Positions 8,248 through 16,151 of a DNA stretch of 64,000 nucleotides are shown piece after piece. This stretch comes from JBPCMN01 sp013695115 (GTDB lineage Bacteria; Actinomycetota; Acidimicrobiia; IMCC26256; JACDBD01). Position 1 is the first letter of the stretch. Every line of letters starts with the position of its first letter. The position numbers and the translations under genes were made by a program. The stretch is from contig JBPCMN010000009.1 in the NCBI GenBank assembly GCA_051002235.1, positions 9,664 to 73,663 of the forward strand. Reading direction: 5' to 3'. The notes below the pieces were generated by a model that made no database searches, was not told where the DNA came from, and worked only from the letters and a program-made list of their open reading frames with translations.

Positions 8248-8802
8248 ATGCGGCGGATCGGGGTGCTGGCATCGGGAAGCGGGACCATCCTCCAGTCCCT
8301 TCTCGACGCCGACCTCCCGATCGTGGTCGTGGTCGTCGACCGGCCCTGCGCCGCGACCGAGCGGGCCGACCAGGCCGGGATTGCGACCGAGCTCGTCGAG
8401 CGATCCGGCTTCGGCCCCGACTTCGACCGCCTCGCCTACACCCATCGGGTGGTAGACGCGCTCGAGCGCCATCGGATCGAGCTCGTCGCCATGGCCGGGT
8501 TCATGACGGTGCTCGAGAAGCCGATCTTCGACGCCTATCCCGGGAGCATCACGAACACGCACCCGGCGCTGCTCCCGGCGTTCAAGGGCGCCCACTCGGT
8601 CGAGGAGACCCTCGCCGCCGGGGTGAAGGTCACCGGCTGCACGGTGCACCTCGCCACCCTGGAGGTCGACGACGGTCCGATCCTCGCCCAGGAGGCGGTA
8701 CCGGTCCTCGACGACGACACGGTGGACTCGCTCCATGAGCGGATCAAGGAGGTCGAGCGCCGCCTCTACCCCCAGGTGCTGCGGGAGCTGATCGAGCAGT
8801 GA
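8248..8802 (+). CDS. purN: Phosphoribosylglycinamide formyltransferase
   Basis: A 184-residue GAR transformylase, the third step of de novo purine synthesis, using 10-formyl-THF. The phosphate-binding loop ASGSGT is at residues 8-13. The catalytic N103 and H105 lie in ITNTHPALLPAFKGAHS, and the catalytic aspartate in EVDDGPI (141-142). Length is slightly short of the usual 190-210 but all active-site parts are present. It overlaps purH by four bases (GTGA), forming a purN-purH-folD run. Confidence 0.95.
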   Translation: MRRIGVLASGSGTILQSLLDADLPIVVVVVDRPCAATERADQAGIATELVERSGFGPDFDRLAYTHRVVDALERHRIELVAMAGFMTVLEKPIFDAYPGSITNTHPALLPAFKGAHSVEETLAAGVKVTGCTVHLATLEVDDGPILAQEAVPVLDDDTVDSLHERIKEVERRLYPQVLRELIEQ

Positions 8803-10304
8803 AGCGCGCCCTGCTCTCCGTCTGGGACAAGGCGGGCCTCACCGACTTCGGCCGGGCCCTGCACGAGCTCGGGTTCGAGCTGGTGGCTTCGGGCAACACC
8901 GCCGCCGCCCTGGAGAAGGCGGGCGTGCCCGTCACCGCGGTCGAGGACGTCACCGGCGCGCCCGAGCTGCTCGAGGGTCGCGTCAAGACACTGCACCCGC
9001 GCATCCACGGTGGCCTGCTCGCCGACCTGGGCAAGGCAGGCCATCGCGCCGATCTCGAGACGCACGGCATCGCCCCGTTCGATCTCGTGGTGAGCAACCT
9101 GTACCCGTTCACCGAGTCGCCCGACATCGAGACGATCGACATCGGTGGCCCCGCGATGGTTCGAGCAGCGGCGAAGAACCACGCCTGGGTCGCGGTAGTG
9201 ACCGACCCGGGGCAGTATCCCGGCGTGCTCGAAGAGCTCCGTGGCGGCGACGGCTCGCTCTCCGACGACACCCGCCGCCGGCTGGCGCTCGAAGCATTCG
9301 CGCACACGGCGGCGTACGACGGCGCCATCGTCCGCTGGCTCCAGGGCGACGAAACGCTGCCGCGTCATGTCGTCGTCGCGCTCGAGCGCACCGGCGACGA
9401 GCTGCGCTACGGCGAGAACCCGCACCAGCAGGCCGCCCGGTACCGCACGGTTGGCGAACGCAGCTGGTGGGACGACACCGTCCAACACGGTGGGCTCGCG
9501 CTCTCGTACCTCAACCTCTACGACACCGAAGCGGCGTGGCAGCTCGTCCACGATCTCGGTAACCGCCCCGCCTGCGCCATCATCAAGCACGCCAACCCCT
9601 GCGGTGTCGCCGTCGCCGACGATCTCGCCACCGCCTATCAGCACGCGCTCGAGTGTGACGACCTGTCCGCGTTCGGCGGGATCGTCGCCCTCAACCGCCC
9701 CATCGACGCTGCCACCGCCGCGCGCATGGTCGCCGGACCGCAAGCCGACGTCGTCATCGCGCCCGGCTGGCCCGACGGCAGCGTGGAGGCATTGACGAAG
9801 AAGCGCAAGAACACCCGCCTGCTCGAGGCGCCCGAGCCAACACGCGATCCGCTCGATTTCCGAACGCTCAGCGGCGGCTTCCTGATCCAGGAGGCGCCAC
9901 ACTTCGCGAAGAGCCGTGCGGACTGGCGCGTCGTCACCAAGTTGTCGCCGACTGACGACCAGTGGCTGGATGCCGAGATGGCGTGGCGCGTGTGCGGGTA
10001 CGTGAAGTCGAACTCCGTCGTCCTCGTGAAGGACCTTCAAGCCGTCGGCATCGGCGCCGGCCAGCAGAGCCGGGTCGGCGCCGGTGAGATCGCAGTGAAA
10101 AAAGCCGAAGGGCGCGCCAAAGGCGGCGCGTCGGCCACCGACGGCTTCTATCCCTTCGCCGACGGCATCGAGGCCGCCGCTGACGCCGGGGTGGCGGTCG
10201 TGGTCCAGCCCGGAGGGGCGATACGCGACGACGAGCTGATCGCCCGAGCCGACGAGCTCGGCCTCGCCATGGTCATGACCGGCGAACGGCATTTTCTCCA
10301 CTGA
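8799..10304 (+). CDS. purH: Bifunctional AICAR formyltransferase / IMP cyclohydrolase
   Basis: A 501-residue enzyme for the last two steps of IMP synthesis. The N-terminal MGS-like cyclohydrolase domain (about 1-190) opens KRALLSVWDKAGL and carries GRVKTLHPRIHGGLLAD. The C-terminal AICAR transformylase domain has the catalytic K-H pair in IIKHANPCGVA (about 262-263) and SNSVVLVKD near 410. Start GTG overlaps the purN stop, and its own stop shares one base with the folD ATG (TGATG). Its formyl donor 10-formyl-THF is made by the FolD encoded next. Confidence 0.96.
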   Translation: MKRALLSVWDKAGLTDFGRALHELGFELVASGNTAAALEKAGVPVTAVEDVTGAPELLEGRVKTLHPRIHGGLLADLGKAGHRADLETHGIAPFDLVVSNLYPFTESPDIETIDIGGPAMVRAAAKNHAWVAVVTDPGQYPGVLEELRGGDGSLSDDTRRRLALEAFAHTAAYDGAIVRWLQGDETLPRHVVVALERTGDELRYGENPHQQAARYRTVGERSWWDDTVQHGGLALSYLNLYDTEAAWQLVHDLGNRPACAIIKHANPCGVAVADDLATAYQHALECDDLSAFGGIVALNRPIDAATAARMVAGPQADVVIAPGWPDGSVEALTKKRKNTRLLEAPEPTRDPLDFRTLSGGFLIQEAPHFAKSRADWRVVTKLSPTDDQWLDAEMAWRVCGYVKSNSVVLVKDLQAVGIGAGQQSRVGAGEIAVKKAEGRAKGGASATDGFYPFADGIEAAADAGVAVVVQPGGAIRDDELIARADELGLAMVMTGERHFLH

Positions 10305-11164
10305 TGGCAGCCAAGCTGCTTGACGGGAACGCCTTCTTGGAGACGGTCAAGGCCGAGCTCGCGGTGCGGGTGAAGGCGCTGGGCGATCAGGGCGTCACGC
10401 CGGGTCTCGGCACGATCCTGGTCGGTGACGACGAGAGCAGCGCGTCGTACGTCCGCATGAAACACGAGAACTCGGCCGAGCTCGGCATCGCCTCGTTCCA
10501 CCAGGAGCTCCCGGCCGACGCCACCCAGGACGAGGTCTTTGCCGCGGTCAGCGCGTTCAACGAGAACCCCGACGTCGACGCCTTCCTCGTGCAGCTGCCC
10601 CTGCCGAAGCACCTCGACGAGGAGGCCACGCTGCGGGCGGTCGACCCCGACAAGGACGTCGACGGTCTCCATCCCGTGAACCTGGGCCGGCTGGTGATGG
10701 GCGTCGACGCGCCGGTCGCGTGCACGCCGGCCGGCATCCAGGCCCTGCTGGTGCATTACGGCGTTCCGATCGAGGGTCGCCACGTCGTCATCGTCGGTCG
10801 AGGCCTCACCATCGGCCGACCCCTCGCCAACCTCCTCAGCCTCAAGCGACCCAACGCCAACGCCGCGGTAACAGTGGTGCACACCGGCATCTCCGACCTC
10901 GGGGCTTACACGCGCGAGGCAGACATCCTGATCGTCGCCGCCGGTGCGCCCGGCATCGTCACTCCCGAGATGGTGAGCCCGGGGGCTGCGGTGGTGAGCG
11001 CGGGGGTGACGTTCGGGGAGGGCCGCAAGCTGCTCCCCGACGTCGACGAGGCGGTTGCCGAGGTCGCGGGCTGGATCACTCCGCGGCTGGGCGGGGTCGG
11101 CCCGACGACCCGTGGCATGTTGCTGCGCAACACCGTGGCCGCGGCCAGCCGTCGAGCGCACTGA
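10304..11164 (+). CDS. folD: Bifunctional methylene-THF dehydrogenase / methenyl-THF cyclohydrolase
   Basis: A 286-residue FolD, supplying 10-formyl-THF from methylene-THF with NADP. The catalytic lysine sits in SYVRMKHENSAELGI (K53). QLPLPKHLDEE and VDPDKDVDGLHPVN are the usual signatures, and the NAD(P)-binding GRGLTIGRPLANLL begins near 166. Length is normal. Placement directly after purN and purH makes a functional one-carbon/purine operon. Confidence 0.96.
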   Translation: MAAKLLDGNAFLETVKAELAVRVKALGDQGVTPGLGTILVGDDESSASYVRMKHENSAELGIASFHQELPADATQDEVFAAVSAFNENPDVDAFLVQLPLPKHLDEEATLRAVDPDKDVDGLHPVNLGRLVMGVDAPVACTPAGIQALLVHYGVPIEGRHVVIVGRGLTIGRPLANLLSLKRPNANAAVTVVHTGISDLGAYTREADILIVAAGAPGIVTPEMVSPGAAVVSAGVTFGEGRKLLPDVDEAVAEVAGWITPRLGGVGPTTRGMLLRNTVAAASRRAH

Positions 11165-11286
11165 GCTCGAGCGTCGCGGTCGGCAACCGGATCCTGCAGT
11201 TCGACGTCCTCGGCTCCGAGGTGTCGCCGGAGGACGTGGGGGCCATCGACGAGGGACTCGTCAGGAAGGCCGTCCCCCGGTTCTGA
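11161..11286 (+). CDS. Possible 41-residue ORF overlapping the folD stop
   Basis: A short open frame beginning at a CTG that overlaps the folD stop codon (CTGA). It encodes SSSVAVGNRILQFDVLGSEV and ends RKAVPRF. No canonical ATG/GTG start gives the whole frame; a GTG inside would leave only about 20 residues. It could be a small coupled peptide or a remnant of a longer gene. A hairpin follows at once. Weak evidence. Confidence 0.25.
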   Translation: MSSSVAVGNRILQFDVLGSEVSPEDVGAIDEGLVRKAVPRF

Positions 11287-11289
11287 CCA

Positions 11290-11308
11290 GCGGGTGCTCG
11301 ACACCCGC
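11290..11308 (+). terminator. Hairpin after the folD unit
   Basis: GCGGGTG (11290-11296) and CACCCGC (11302-11308) pair perfectly around CTCGA. A second small hairpin, GCGCT-AGAA-AGCGC, follows at 11317-11330. Together they probably end the purN-purH-folD transcript, although no T tract is visible. Confidence 0.5.
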
Positions 11309-11395
11309 GCGCGCTCGCGCTAGAAAGCGCTACATCGACGCGGGGGCCGGGCGGGTCAGTCGGGGGCTGTCAAGATCTTGAGCGCGCAGTTCGAC

Positions 11396-11605
11396 ATGCC
11401 GACAGCTGTCCCGGTGTCCGGGTCGTGCCCGCTGTGTGGACTCGCCGTCGAAGCTGTTGCCACCCGCTGCGCCGCCTGCGGCTATCACCTCGCCGGCATC
11501 GACGGTCGCCCCGGCCCGCTCACCCGCCCGGCGCTGTGGTGGACCACCGCCGGGCTCGCGATCGTCTACGTCGTCACCCTGCTGATCGTCCTCGCCGCTC
11601 GCTGA
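11396..11605 (+). CDS. Small zinc-ribbon membrane protein
   Basis: About 69 residues from the ATG at 11396 (a TTG at 11378 would add six). Two CxxC pairs, CPLC and CAAC, separated by 13 residues, form a likely zinc ribbon. A C-terminal hydrophobic helix (TTAGLAIVYVVTLLIVLAA) probably anchors it in the membrane. Function unknown; such short zinc-ribbon/TM proteins are common in actinobacteria. Confidence 0.65.
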   Translation: MPTAVPVSGSCPLCGLAVEAVATRCAACGYHLAGIDGRPGPLTRPALWWTTAGLAIVYVVTLLIVLAAR

Positions 11606-11664
11606 GTGAGGATGGCGCGGCCCGCTGAGGGCCCCGCAAGACCCCCCGGGTACGATCACGCGGT

Positions 11665-11761
11665 GGAAGCGGCACGATCAAGCCACGACGGATCAACGCG
11701 GCGTCCGAGTGAGCGCCCGCGTCGTCAGGTACCCGGAGCGAAAGCGACGAGGCAATAGAGC
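11665..11761 (+). promoter_or_regulatory. Diverged copy (D) of the dispersed start-codon leader element, before icd
   Basis: Shares three blocks in the same order with the copies at 17058, 21453 and 26465: AGCGGCACGATCAA near 11668-11681, GGCGTCCGAGTGAGCGCC in the middle, and GACGAGGCAATAGAG directly before the icd ATG. The GC-rich hairpin of the other copies is replaced by an unrelated stretch whose ends (CGTCG and CGACG) still pair. It contains the Shine-Dalgarno-like GAGG. Homology is inferred from block order; the sequence alone does not prove function. Confidence 0.55.
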
Positions 11762-12964
11762 ATGCCCGAGAAGATCACCCTGGCCGACGGCGCGCTGCGC
11801 GTCCCCGACGAGCCGATCATCCCGTTCATCGAGGGCGACGGCACCGGTGTCGACATCTGGCCCGCGGCCCAGCGGGTCATGGACGCCGCGGTCGAGAAGT
11901 CGTACGGCGGCCGGCGCACGATCGCCTGGACCGAGGTGCTGGCGGGCCAGAAGGCGTTCGACCAGACCGGCGACTGGCTCCCCGAGGCGACCGTCGACTC
12001 GTTCCGCGACCACCTCATCGGCATCAAGGGGCCGCTCACCACTCCCGTCGGCGGCGGCATCCGCAGCCTCAACGTCGCCCTGCGCCAGATCCTCGACCTC
12101 TACGTCTGCCTGCGCCCGGTGCGCTGGTTCAAGGGCGTCCCGAGCCCGGTGCTGCACCCCGAGAAGGTCGACATGGTCATCTTCCGGGAGAACACCGAGG
12201 ACATCTACGCCGGCCTCGAGGTGGAGGAGGGCACTCCCGAAGCCAAGAAGCTGATCGAGATGCTGCGGGACGCGTTCGGCTGGGAGATCCGGCCCGACTC
12301 CGGCGTCGGCATCAAGCCGGTCTCGGAGACCGGGTCGAAGCGCCTGGTCCGCGCCGCCCTGCAGTACGCGGTCAGTCGGAAGCGGGCGTCGGTGACGCTC
12401 GTGCACAAGGGCAACATCCAGAAGTTCACCGAGGGCGCGTTCCGAAATTGGGGCTACGAGGTCACCCGGGACGAGTTCTCCGATGTCGCCGTCGGGTGGG
12501 ACGACTGCGGCGGCGATCCCGGCGGCAAGATTCTGGTGAAGGACAACATCGCCGACATCACCCTCCAGCAGGTGCTCACCCGCCCCGACGAGTTCGACGT
12601 CATCGCGACCACGAACCTCAACGGCGACTACATCTCCGATGCGCTCGCGGCTCAGGTCGGGGGCATCGGCATCGCTCCAGGAGGCAACATCAACTACGTC
12701 ACCGGCCACGGGATCTTCGAGGCGACTCACGGCACCGCGCCCAAGTACGCGGGGCAGGACAAAGTGAACCCGGGCTCGGTGCTGCTGTCGGGCGTGATGA
12801 TGTTCGAGCACCTCGGCTGGCAGGAAGCGGCCGACGCCGTCGTCGCCGCGCTCGAGGCGACCATCGCCGACAAGATCGTCACCTACGACTTCGCCCGGCT
12901 CATGGAGGGTGCCACCGAGGTGAAGACATCGGAGTTCGCGTCCGCCATCATCGACCGGCTCTGA
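11762..12964 (+). CDS. icd: NADP-dependent isocitrate dehydrogenase
   Basis: A 400-residue type I (E. coli-like, homodimeric) isocitrate dehydrogenase converting isocitrate to 2-oxoglutarate. It has PFIEGDGTGVDIWPA at the N terminus and the substrate loop TTPVGGGIRSLNVALRQ with the serine (S102) that is the regulatory phosphosite in enterobacteria. FRENTEDIYAGLE, VTLVHKGNIQKFTEGAF and the NADP-binding THGTAPKYAGQDKVNPGS follow. Actinobacteria often use the unrelated monomeric enzyme, so the dimeric type is worth noting. The leader is a copy of the dispersed element. Confidence 0.95.
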   Translation: MPEKITLADGALRVPDEPIIPFIEGDGTGVDIWPAAQRVMDAAVEKSYGGRRTIAWTEVLAGQKAFDQTGDWLPEATVDSFRDHLIGIKGPLTTPVGGGIRSLNVALRQILDLYVCLRPVRWFKGVPSPVLHPEKVDMVIFRENTEDIYAGLEVEEGTPEAKKLIEMLRDAFGWEIRPDSGVGIKPVSETGSKRLVRAALQYAVSRKRASVTLVHKGNIQKFTEGAFRNWGYEVTRDEFSDVAVGWDDCGGDPGGKILVKDNIADITLQQVLTRPDEFDVIATTNLNGDYISDALAAQVGGIGIAPGGNINYVTGHGIFEATHGTAPKYAGQDKVNPGSVLLSGVMMFEHLGWQEAADAVVAALEATIADKIVTYDFARLMEGATEVKTSEFASAIIDRL

Positions 12965-13000
12965 CCGTCTCTCCAACGACGAGCGCTCCGTAGGAGTGGT

Positions 13001-13798
13001 GTGATCCTCGCCGAGCTCAACGTCCGCCACACCCGGCGGCACATGCCGACCCGGCGGGTCGCGCTCGGCGACCACTACCTGCCCACCGGTGGCCCCGGCT
13101 ACGGCGCCGTGCTCCTGGGCGCGGTCGCGGCCGACAGCGCGCCCGGCCTCGATCCCGAGCAGCAGGACGCGCTGGCTCGCTTCCTCGACGACGCCCGACG
13201 TGACGAGCTGTCCGTGCCGCGGATCGCGATGCGGTACCGGCTCCAGACCGACGTGCACGGGCTCGACCGTTCCCGCCACCGCATCGTCGGCGAGGACGCG
13301 GTCGGCGGGAACGGCGACCGGCCCCGCGTCGTGCTCGAGCTCGACGTCCACGGCCGCGCCGACCCCCAGCTGATCGGGACGGTGATGGCCGCGGCCGCGC
13401 TCCCGACCCGGGACGCCCGCCAGATCGCGTTCCGCGCGATCGAGGGCGCGCTCGCCCGGCCGGGAGTGCTCCCGGAGGGCGTCGTGCTGCGCCGCCTCTA
13501 TGAAGGCGTCCCCGGTGCCCGGCCGGCCGCGCCCGGTGCCGGCGGGTACGGTGCCGGCCCCGCCCTCGACCCGTGGCGGAGTGTCCCCGCCGAGCGCCGC
13601 TGGGCCATGGAGGTCCTCGGGCTCGGCGCGGTCATGACGATCGACCGCGACGACGTCCAGCGCCGGTTCCGGCGCCTGGTGCGCCTGGCCCATCCCGACC
13701 ATGGCGGCGTGGTCATCGGCGCGGCCGAGCGCATCGCCGAGCTCACCGAGGCGCGCGAGCTGTTGCTCACCGTTCTTGCGTCGCAAACCCTCGCCTGA
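13001..13798 (+). CDS. J-domain protein with unknown N-terminal region
   Basis: A 265-residue protein. The C terminus (about 203-265) is a J domain with the invariant HPD at 231-233 (VRLAHPDHGG), which in this superfamily stimulates DnaK ATPase. The first 190 residues (ELNVRHTRRHMPTRRVALGD and onward) are not recognised and may bind a specific client. A J domain at the C terminus, instead of the usual N terminus, is found in specialised co-chaperones. GTG start at 13001. The stop lies in the loop of a strong hairpin. Confidence 0.7.
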   Translation: MILAELNVRHTRRHMPTRRVALGDHYLPTGGPGYGAVLLGAVAADSAPGLDPEQQDALARFLDDARRDELSVPRIAMRYRLQTDVHGLDRSRHRIVGEDAVGGNGDRPRVVLELDVHGRADPQLIGTVMAAAALPTRDARQIAFRAIEGALARPGVLPEGVVLRRLYEGVPGARPAAPGAGGYGAGPALDPWRSVPAERRWAMEVLGLGAVMTIDRDDVQRRFRRLVRLAHPDHGGVVIGAAERIAELTEARELLLTVLASQTLA

Positions 13799-13814
13799 GG
13801 TGGGTTTGCGACGC
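13778..13814 (+). terminator. 13-base-pair hairpin spanning the J-protein stop codon
   Basis: GCGTCGCAAACCC (13778-13790) and GGGTTTGCGACGC (13802-13814) are exact inverted repeats with an 11-base loop that contains the TGA of the J-domain gene. It sits 32 bases before mdh and probably separates the two transcripts. Confidence 0.65.
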
Positions 13815-13846
13815 CAAAACGATGGGTGGCGGTAAGGTCCCGCGCC

Positions 13847-14842
13847 ATGGCCGCTACGAAGTCTCCCGTCCACGTCACCGTCACCGGCGCGGCCGGTCAC
13901 ATCGGCTACGCGCTCGTGCATCGGATCGCGTCGGGCCAGCTGCTCGGACCCGACCAGCCGATCGTGCTGCGCCTGCTCGAGATCGAACCGGCCATGGCCG
14001 CGCTCGAGGGCGTGGTGATGGAGCTGGAGGACGGCGCCCACCCGTTGCTCGAGGGCACCGAGGCCACCGCCGATCTCGAGCACGCGTTCGCCGGCGCGTC
14101 GTGGTGCCTCCTGGTCGGCTCGATCCCGCGCAAAGCGGGCATGGAGCGCAGCGACCTCCTGACCGTGAACGGCGGGATCTTCAAGCCCCAGGGCGAGGCG
14201 ATCAACGCCCACGCCGCGGACGACGTCCGGATCCTCGTCGTCGGCAACCCGTGCAACACCAACTGCCTGATCGCCCGCTCGAACGCCCCCGACATCCCCG
14301 CCGACCGCTGGTTCGCGATGACCCGCCTCGACGAGAACCGGGCCAAGACCCAGCTCGCCCGCAAGGCGGGCGTCCCCGTGCGTGACGTGACCAACCTGGC
14401 CATCTGGGGGAACCACTCGACGACGCAGTTCCCCGACTTCGTCCACGCCCTCATCGGCGGCAAGCCCGCGCCCGACGTGATCACCGATCTCGACTGGCTC
14501 CAGGGACCGTTCATCGAGACCGTGCAGAAGCGAGGCGCGGCGGTGATCGAGGCGCGGGGCGCGTCCTCGGCCGCGTCAGCGGCCCACGCCGCCATCGACT
14601 CGGTGAACAGCATCTGGCGCAAGACGCCGAAGGGGGACTGGCACTCGCTCGCGGTGGCCAGCCGAGGGGAGTACGACATCGCCGAGGGTCTCCAGTTCGG
14701 GTACCCCGTGCGCAGCGACGGATGGTCATGGGAGGTCGTCGAGGGCATCGAGCACGGCGAGTTCGCCCAGCAGAAGATCAAGGCGACCACCGACGAGCTC
14801 CTCGAGGAACGCGAGGAAGTGAAGGACCTTCTCCCGTCGTGA
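13847..14842 (+). CDS. mdh: Malate dehydrogenase
   Basis: A 331-residue NAD-dependent malate dehydrogenase of the cytosolic/actinobacterial type (malate to oxaloacetate). It has the dinucleotide loop VTGAAGHIGYAL, LLEIEP, the substrate arginines in SIPRKAGMERSDLL and MTRLDENRAK, VGNPCNTN, and the catalytic histidine H190 in IWGNHSTTQFPD. The ATG at 13847 gives the standard start; seven more codons upstream are not conserved-looking. Overlaps ogt by four bases. Confidence 0.95.
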   Translation: MAATKSPVHVTVTGAAGHIGYALVHRIASGQLLGPDQPIVLRLLEIEPAMAALEGVVMELEDGAHPLLEGTEATADLEHAFAGASWCLLVGSIPRKAGMERSDLLTVNGGIFKPQGEAINAHAADDVRILVVGNPCNTNCLIARSNAPDIPADRWFAMTRLDENRAKTQLARKAGVPVRDVTNLAIWGNHSTTQFPDFVHALIGGKPAPDVITDLDWLQGPFIETVQKRGAAVIEARGASSAASAAHAAIDSVNSIWRKTPKGDWHSLAVASRGEYDIAEGLQFGYPVRSDGWSWEVVEGIEHGEFAQQKIKATTDELLEEREEVKDLLPS

Positions 14843-15303
14843 CGCACTGGTGGCGGCAGCCGACGCCGGTCGGGGAGCTCACCGTGGTCGCGGGACCGAA
14901 CGGGCTGTGCGAGATCGAGCTGCACGGGCCGACGCCGCCCGATGGTGACCCCGAGCGCGACGAGAGCATCGCAGCCGAACTCGACGAGTACTTCGCCAGG
15001 CGGCGTCGGCGGTTCACCGTGCCTGTCGACCTCGGGAGCGTCACGGCCGTCTTCCGCCGGCGGGTTCTCGAGACCCTCTACCGCGACGTGCCCTACGGCG
15101 AGACCGTCTCGTACGGGGAGCTGGCGGTCATGGCCGGTCGTCCGGGCGCGGCCCGGGCGGTGGGCTCGACCATGGCCACCAATCCGGTTCCCGTCGTGGT
15201 CCCGTGCCACCGGGTGCTCGCGGCGGGCGGGCGCATCGGCGGCTACGGCGGTGGGCTCCGCATGAAGCGGGCCCTGCTCGCGCTCGAGCGTGTCGACGTC
15301 TAG
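14839..15303 (+). CDS. ogt: Methylated-DNA--protein-cysteine methyltransferase
   Basis: A 154-residue suicide DNA-repair protein that removes alkyl groups from O6-alkylguanine. The acceptor C123 lies in PVVVPCHRVLAAGGRIGGY and the helix-turn-helix region in VSYGELAVMAGRPGAARAVG. GTG start overlaps the mdh stop (GTGA). Converges with pspA, 40 bases away. Confidence 0.93.
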   Translation: MTHWWRQPTPVGELTVVAGPNGLCEIELHGPTPPDGDPERDESIAAELDEYFARRRRRFTVPVDLGSVTAVFRRRVLETLYRDVPYGETVSYGELAVMAGRPGAARAVGSTMATNPVPVVVPCHRVLAAGGRIGGYGGGLRMKRALLALERVDV

Positions 15304-15343
15304 GTTCCGCCGTCGCTACGGCAGCATCCACGACACGCACTGA

Positions 15344-16141
15344 TTAGTTCGCGCCGCTGCCCTTCTCCGCCGGCTTGGCTTCCGCCGGCTTCGCCTCGGC
15401 CTTCTTCTCCTTCTCGGGCGCAGCCAGCCCCAGCTCGGAGCGCAGCTCGCTGAGTCGGGCGGATGCCTCGGCACTCATCTGCGCCTGCTCGACCTCGAGC
15501 ATCTTGGTCGAGACGTCGGCGCCGGTGAGGTCGGACATGCCCTGGGCCTTGGCCAGGCGGCGCTCGATCTTGTCGCGCACCTGCTCGAAGGTGGGGACGT
15601 CTTCCCCGACCGTGGCGTTGAGCTGGTTCATCGCCTTGGTCATCTGCTCCTGCATCTTCGCCTGGTCGAGCTGGCTGAGGAGCTGCTCGCGCTCGGTGAG
15701 CTTCTTCTGCAGCGCGGCCGAGTTCTGCGCCACCATCTTCTTGGCCTTGTCGGCCTCCTGGGTGGTCGACAGCAGCTGCTTCTTGAGGTCGGCCACCTCC
15801 TTCTCGAGCTGAATGAGCTTGTTGGCGAACTGCTCGGCCGCCTGGTTGTAGTCGGACGCCTTGTCGGCCTTGCCGTCCTTGCCCGCCTCGTCAGAGAGGA
15901 GGAGGGCCTGGCGCGCCGACGCGTTCGCCTTCTCGAACTCCTCGACTGACCGGTCGAGACGCATCTGCGTCTGCTTCTGGTTGGCGATGACGTTGGCGGC
16001 CTGCTCGGTGAGCTTGCGGTGCTGCTCGTGGGCCTCCTGGATCGCCTGCTCCAGCTGAACCTTGGGGTCGGCCGACTCCTCGAGCTTCCCCGAGACCTTG
16101 GCGACCATGTACTTCCACCATCTGCGCAGCGCCTTGAACAT
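15344..16141 (-). CDS. pspA: PspA/IM30-family membrane-stress protein
   Basis: A 265-residue PspA/Vipp1-family protein, a peripheral ESCRT-III-like coiled coil that protects the inner membrane. It starts MFKALRRWWKYMVAKVSGKL, with the amphipathic N-terminal helix, followed by long coiled coil (QLEQAIQEAHEQHRKLTEQ to about 220). The tail is Lys/Glu/Ala-rich, with AEAKPAEAKPAEKG near the end. The ATG at 16141 gives the typical start. It is last in a minus-strand run of five genes, nine bases after the upstream membrane protein. Confidence 0.9.
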   Translation of the reverse strand: MFKALRRWWKYMVAKVSGKLEESADPKVQLEQAIQEAHEQHRKLTEQAANVIANQKQTQMRLDRSVEEFEKANASARQALLLSDEAGKDGKADKASDYNQAAEQFANKLIQLEKEVADLKKQLLSTTQEADKAKKMVAQNSAALQKKLTEREQLLSQLDQAKMQEQMTKAMNQLNATVGEDVPTFEQVRDKIERRLAKAQGMSDLTGADVSTKMLEVEQAQMSAEASARLSELRSELGLAAPEKEKKAEAKPAEAKPAEKGSGAN

Positions 16142-16151
16142 GGTCGGCAGC

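Noticed and set aside
11287..11377. Hairpin-rich gap after folD checked for a tRNA
   Set aside because: The stems do not form a cloverleaf and there is no T-loop GTTCRANNC sequence.
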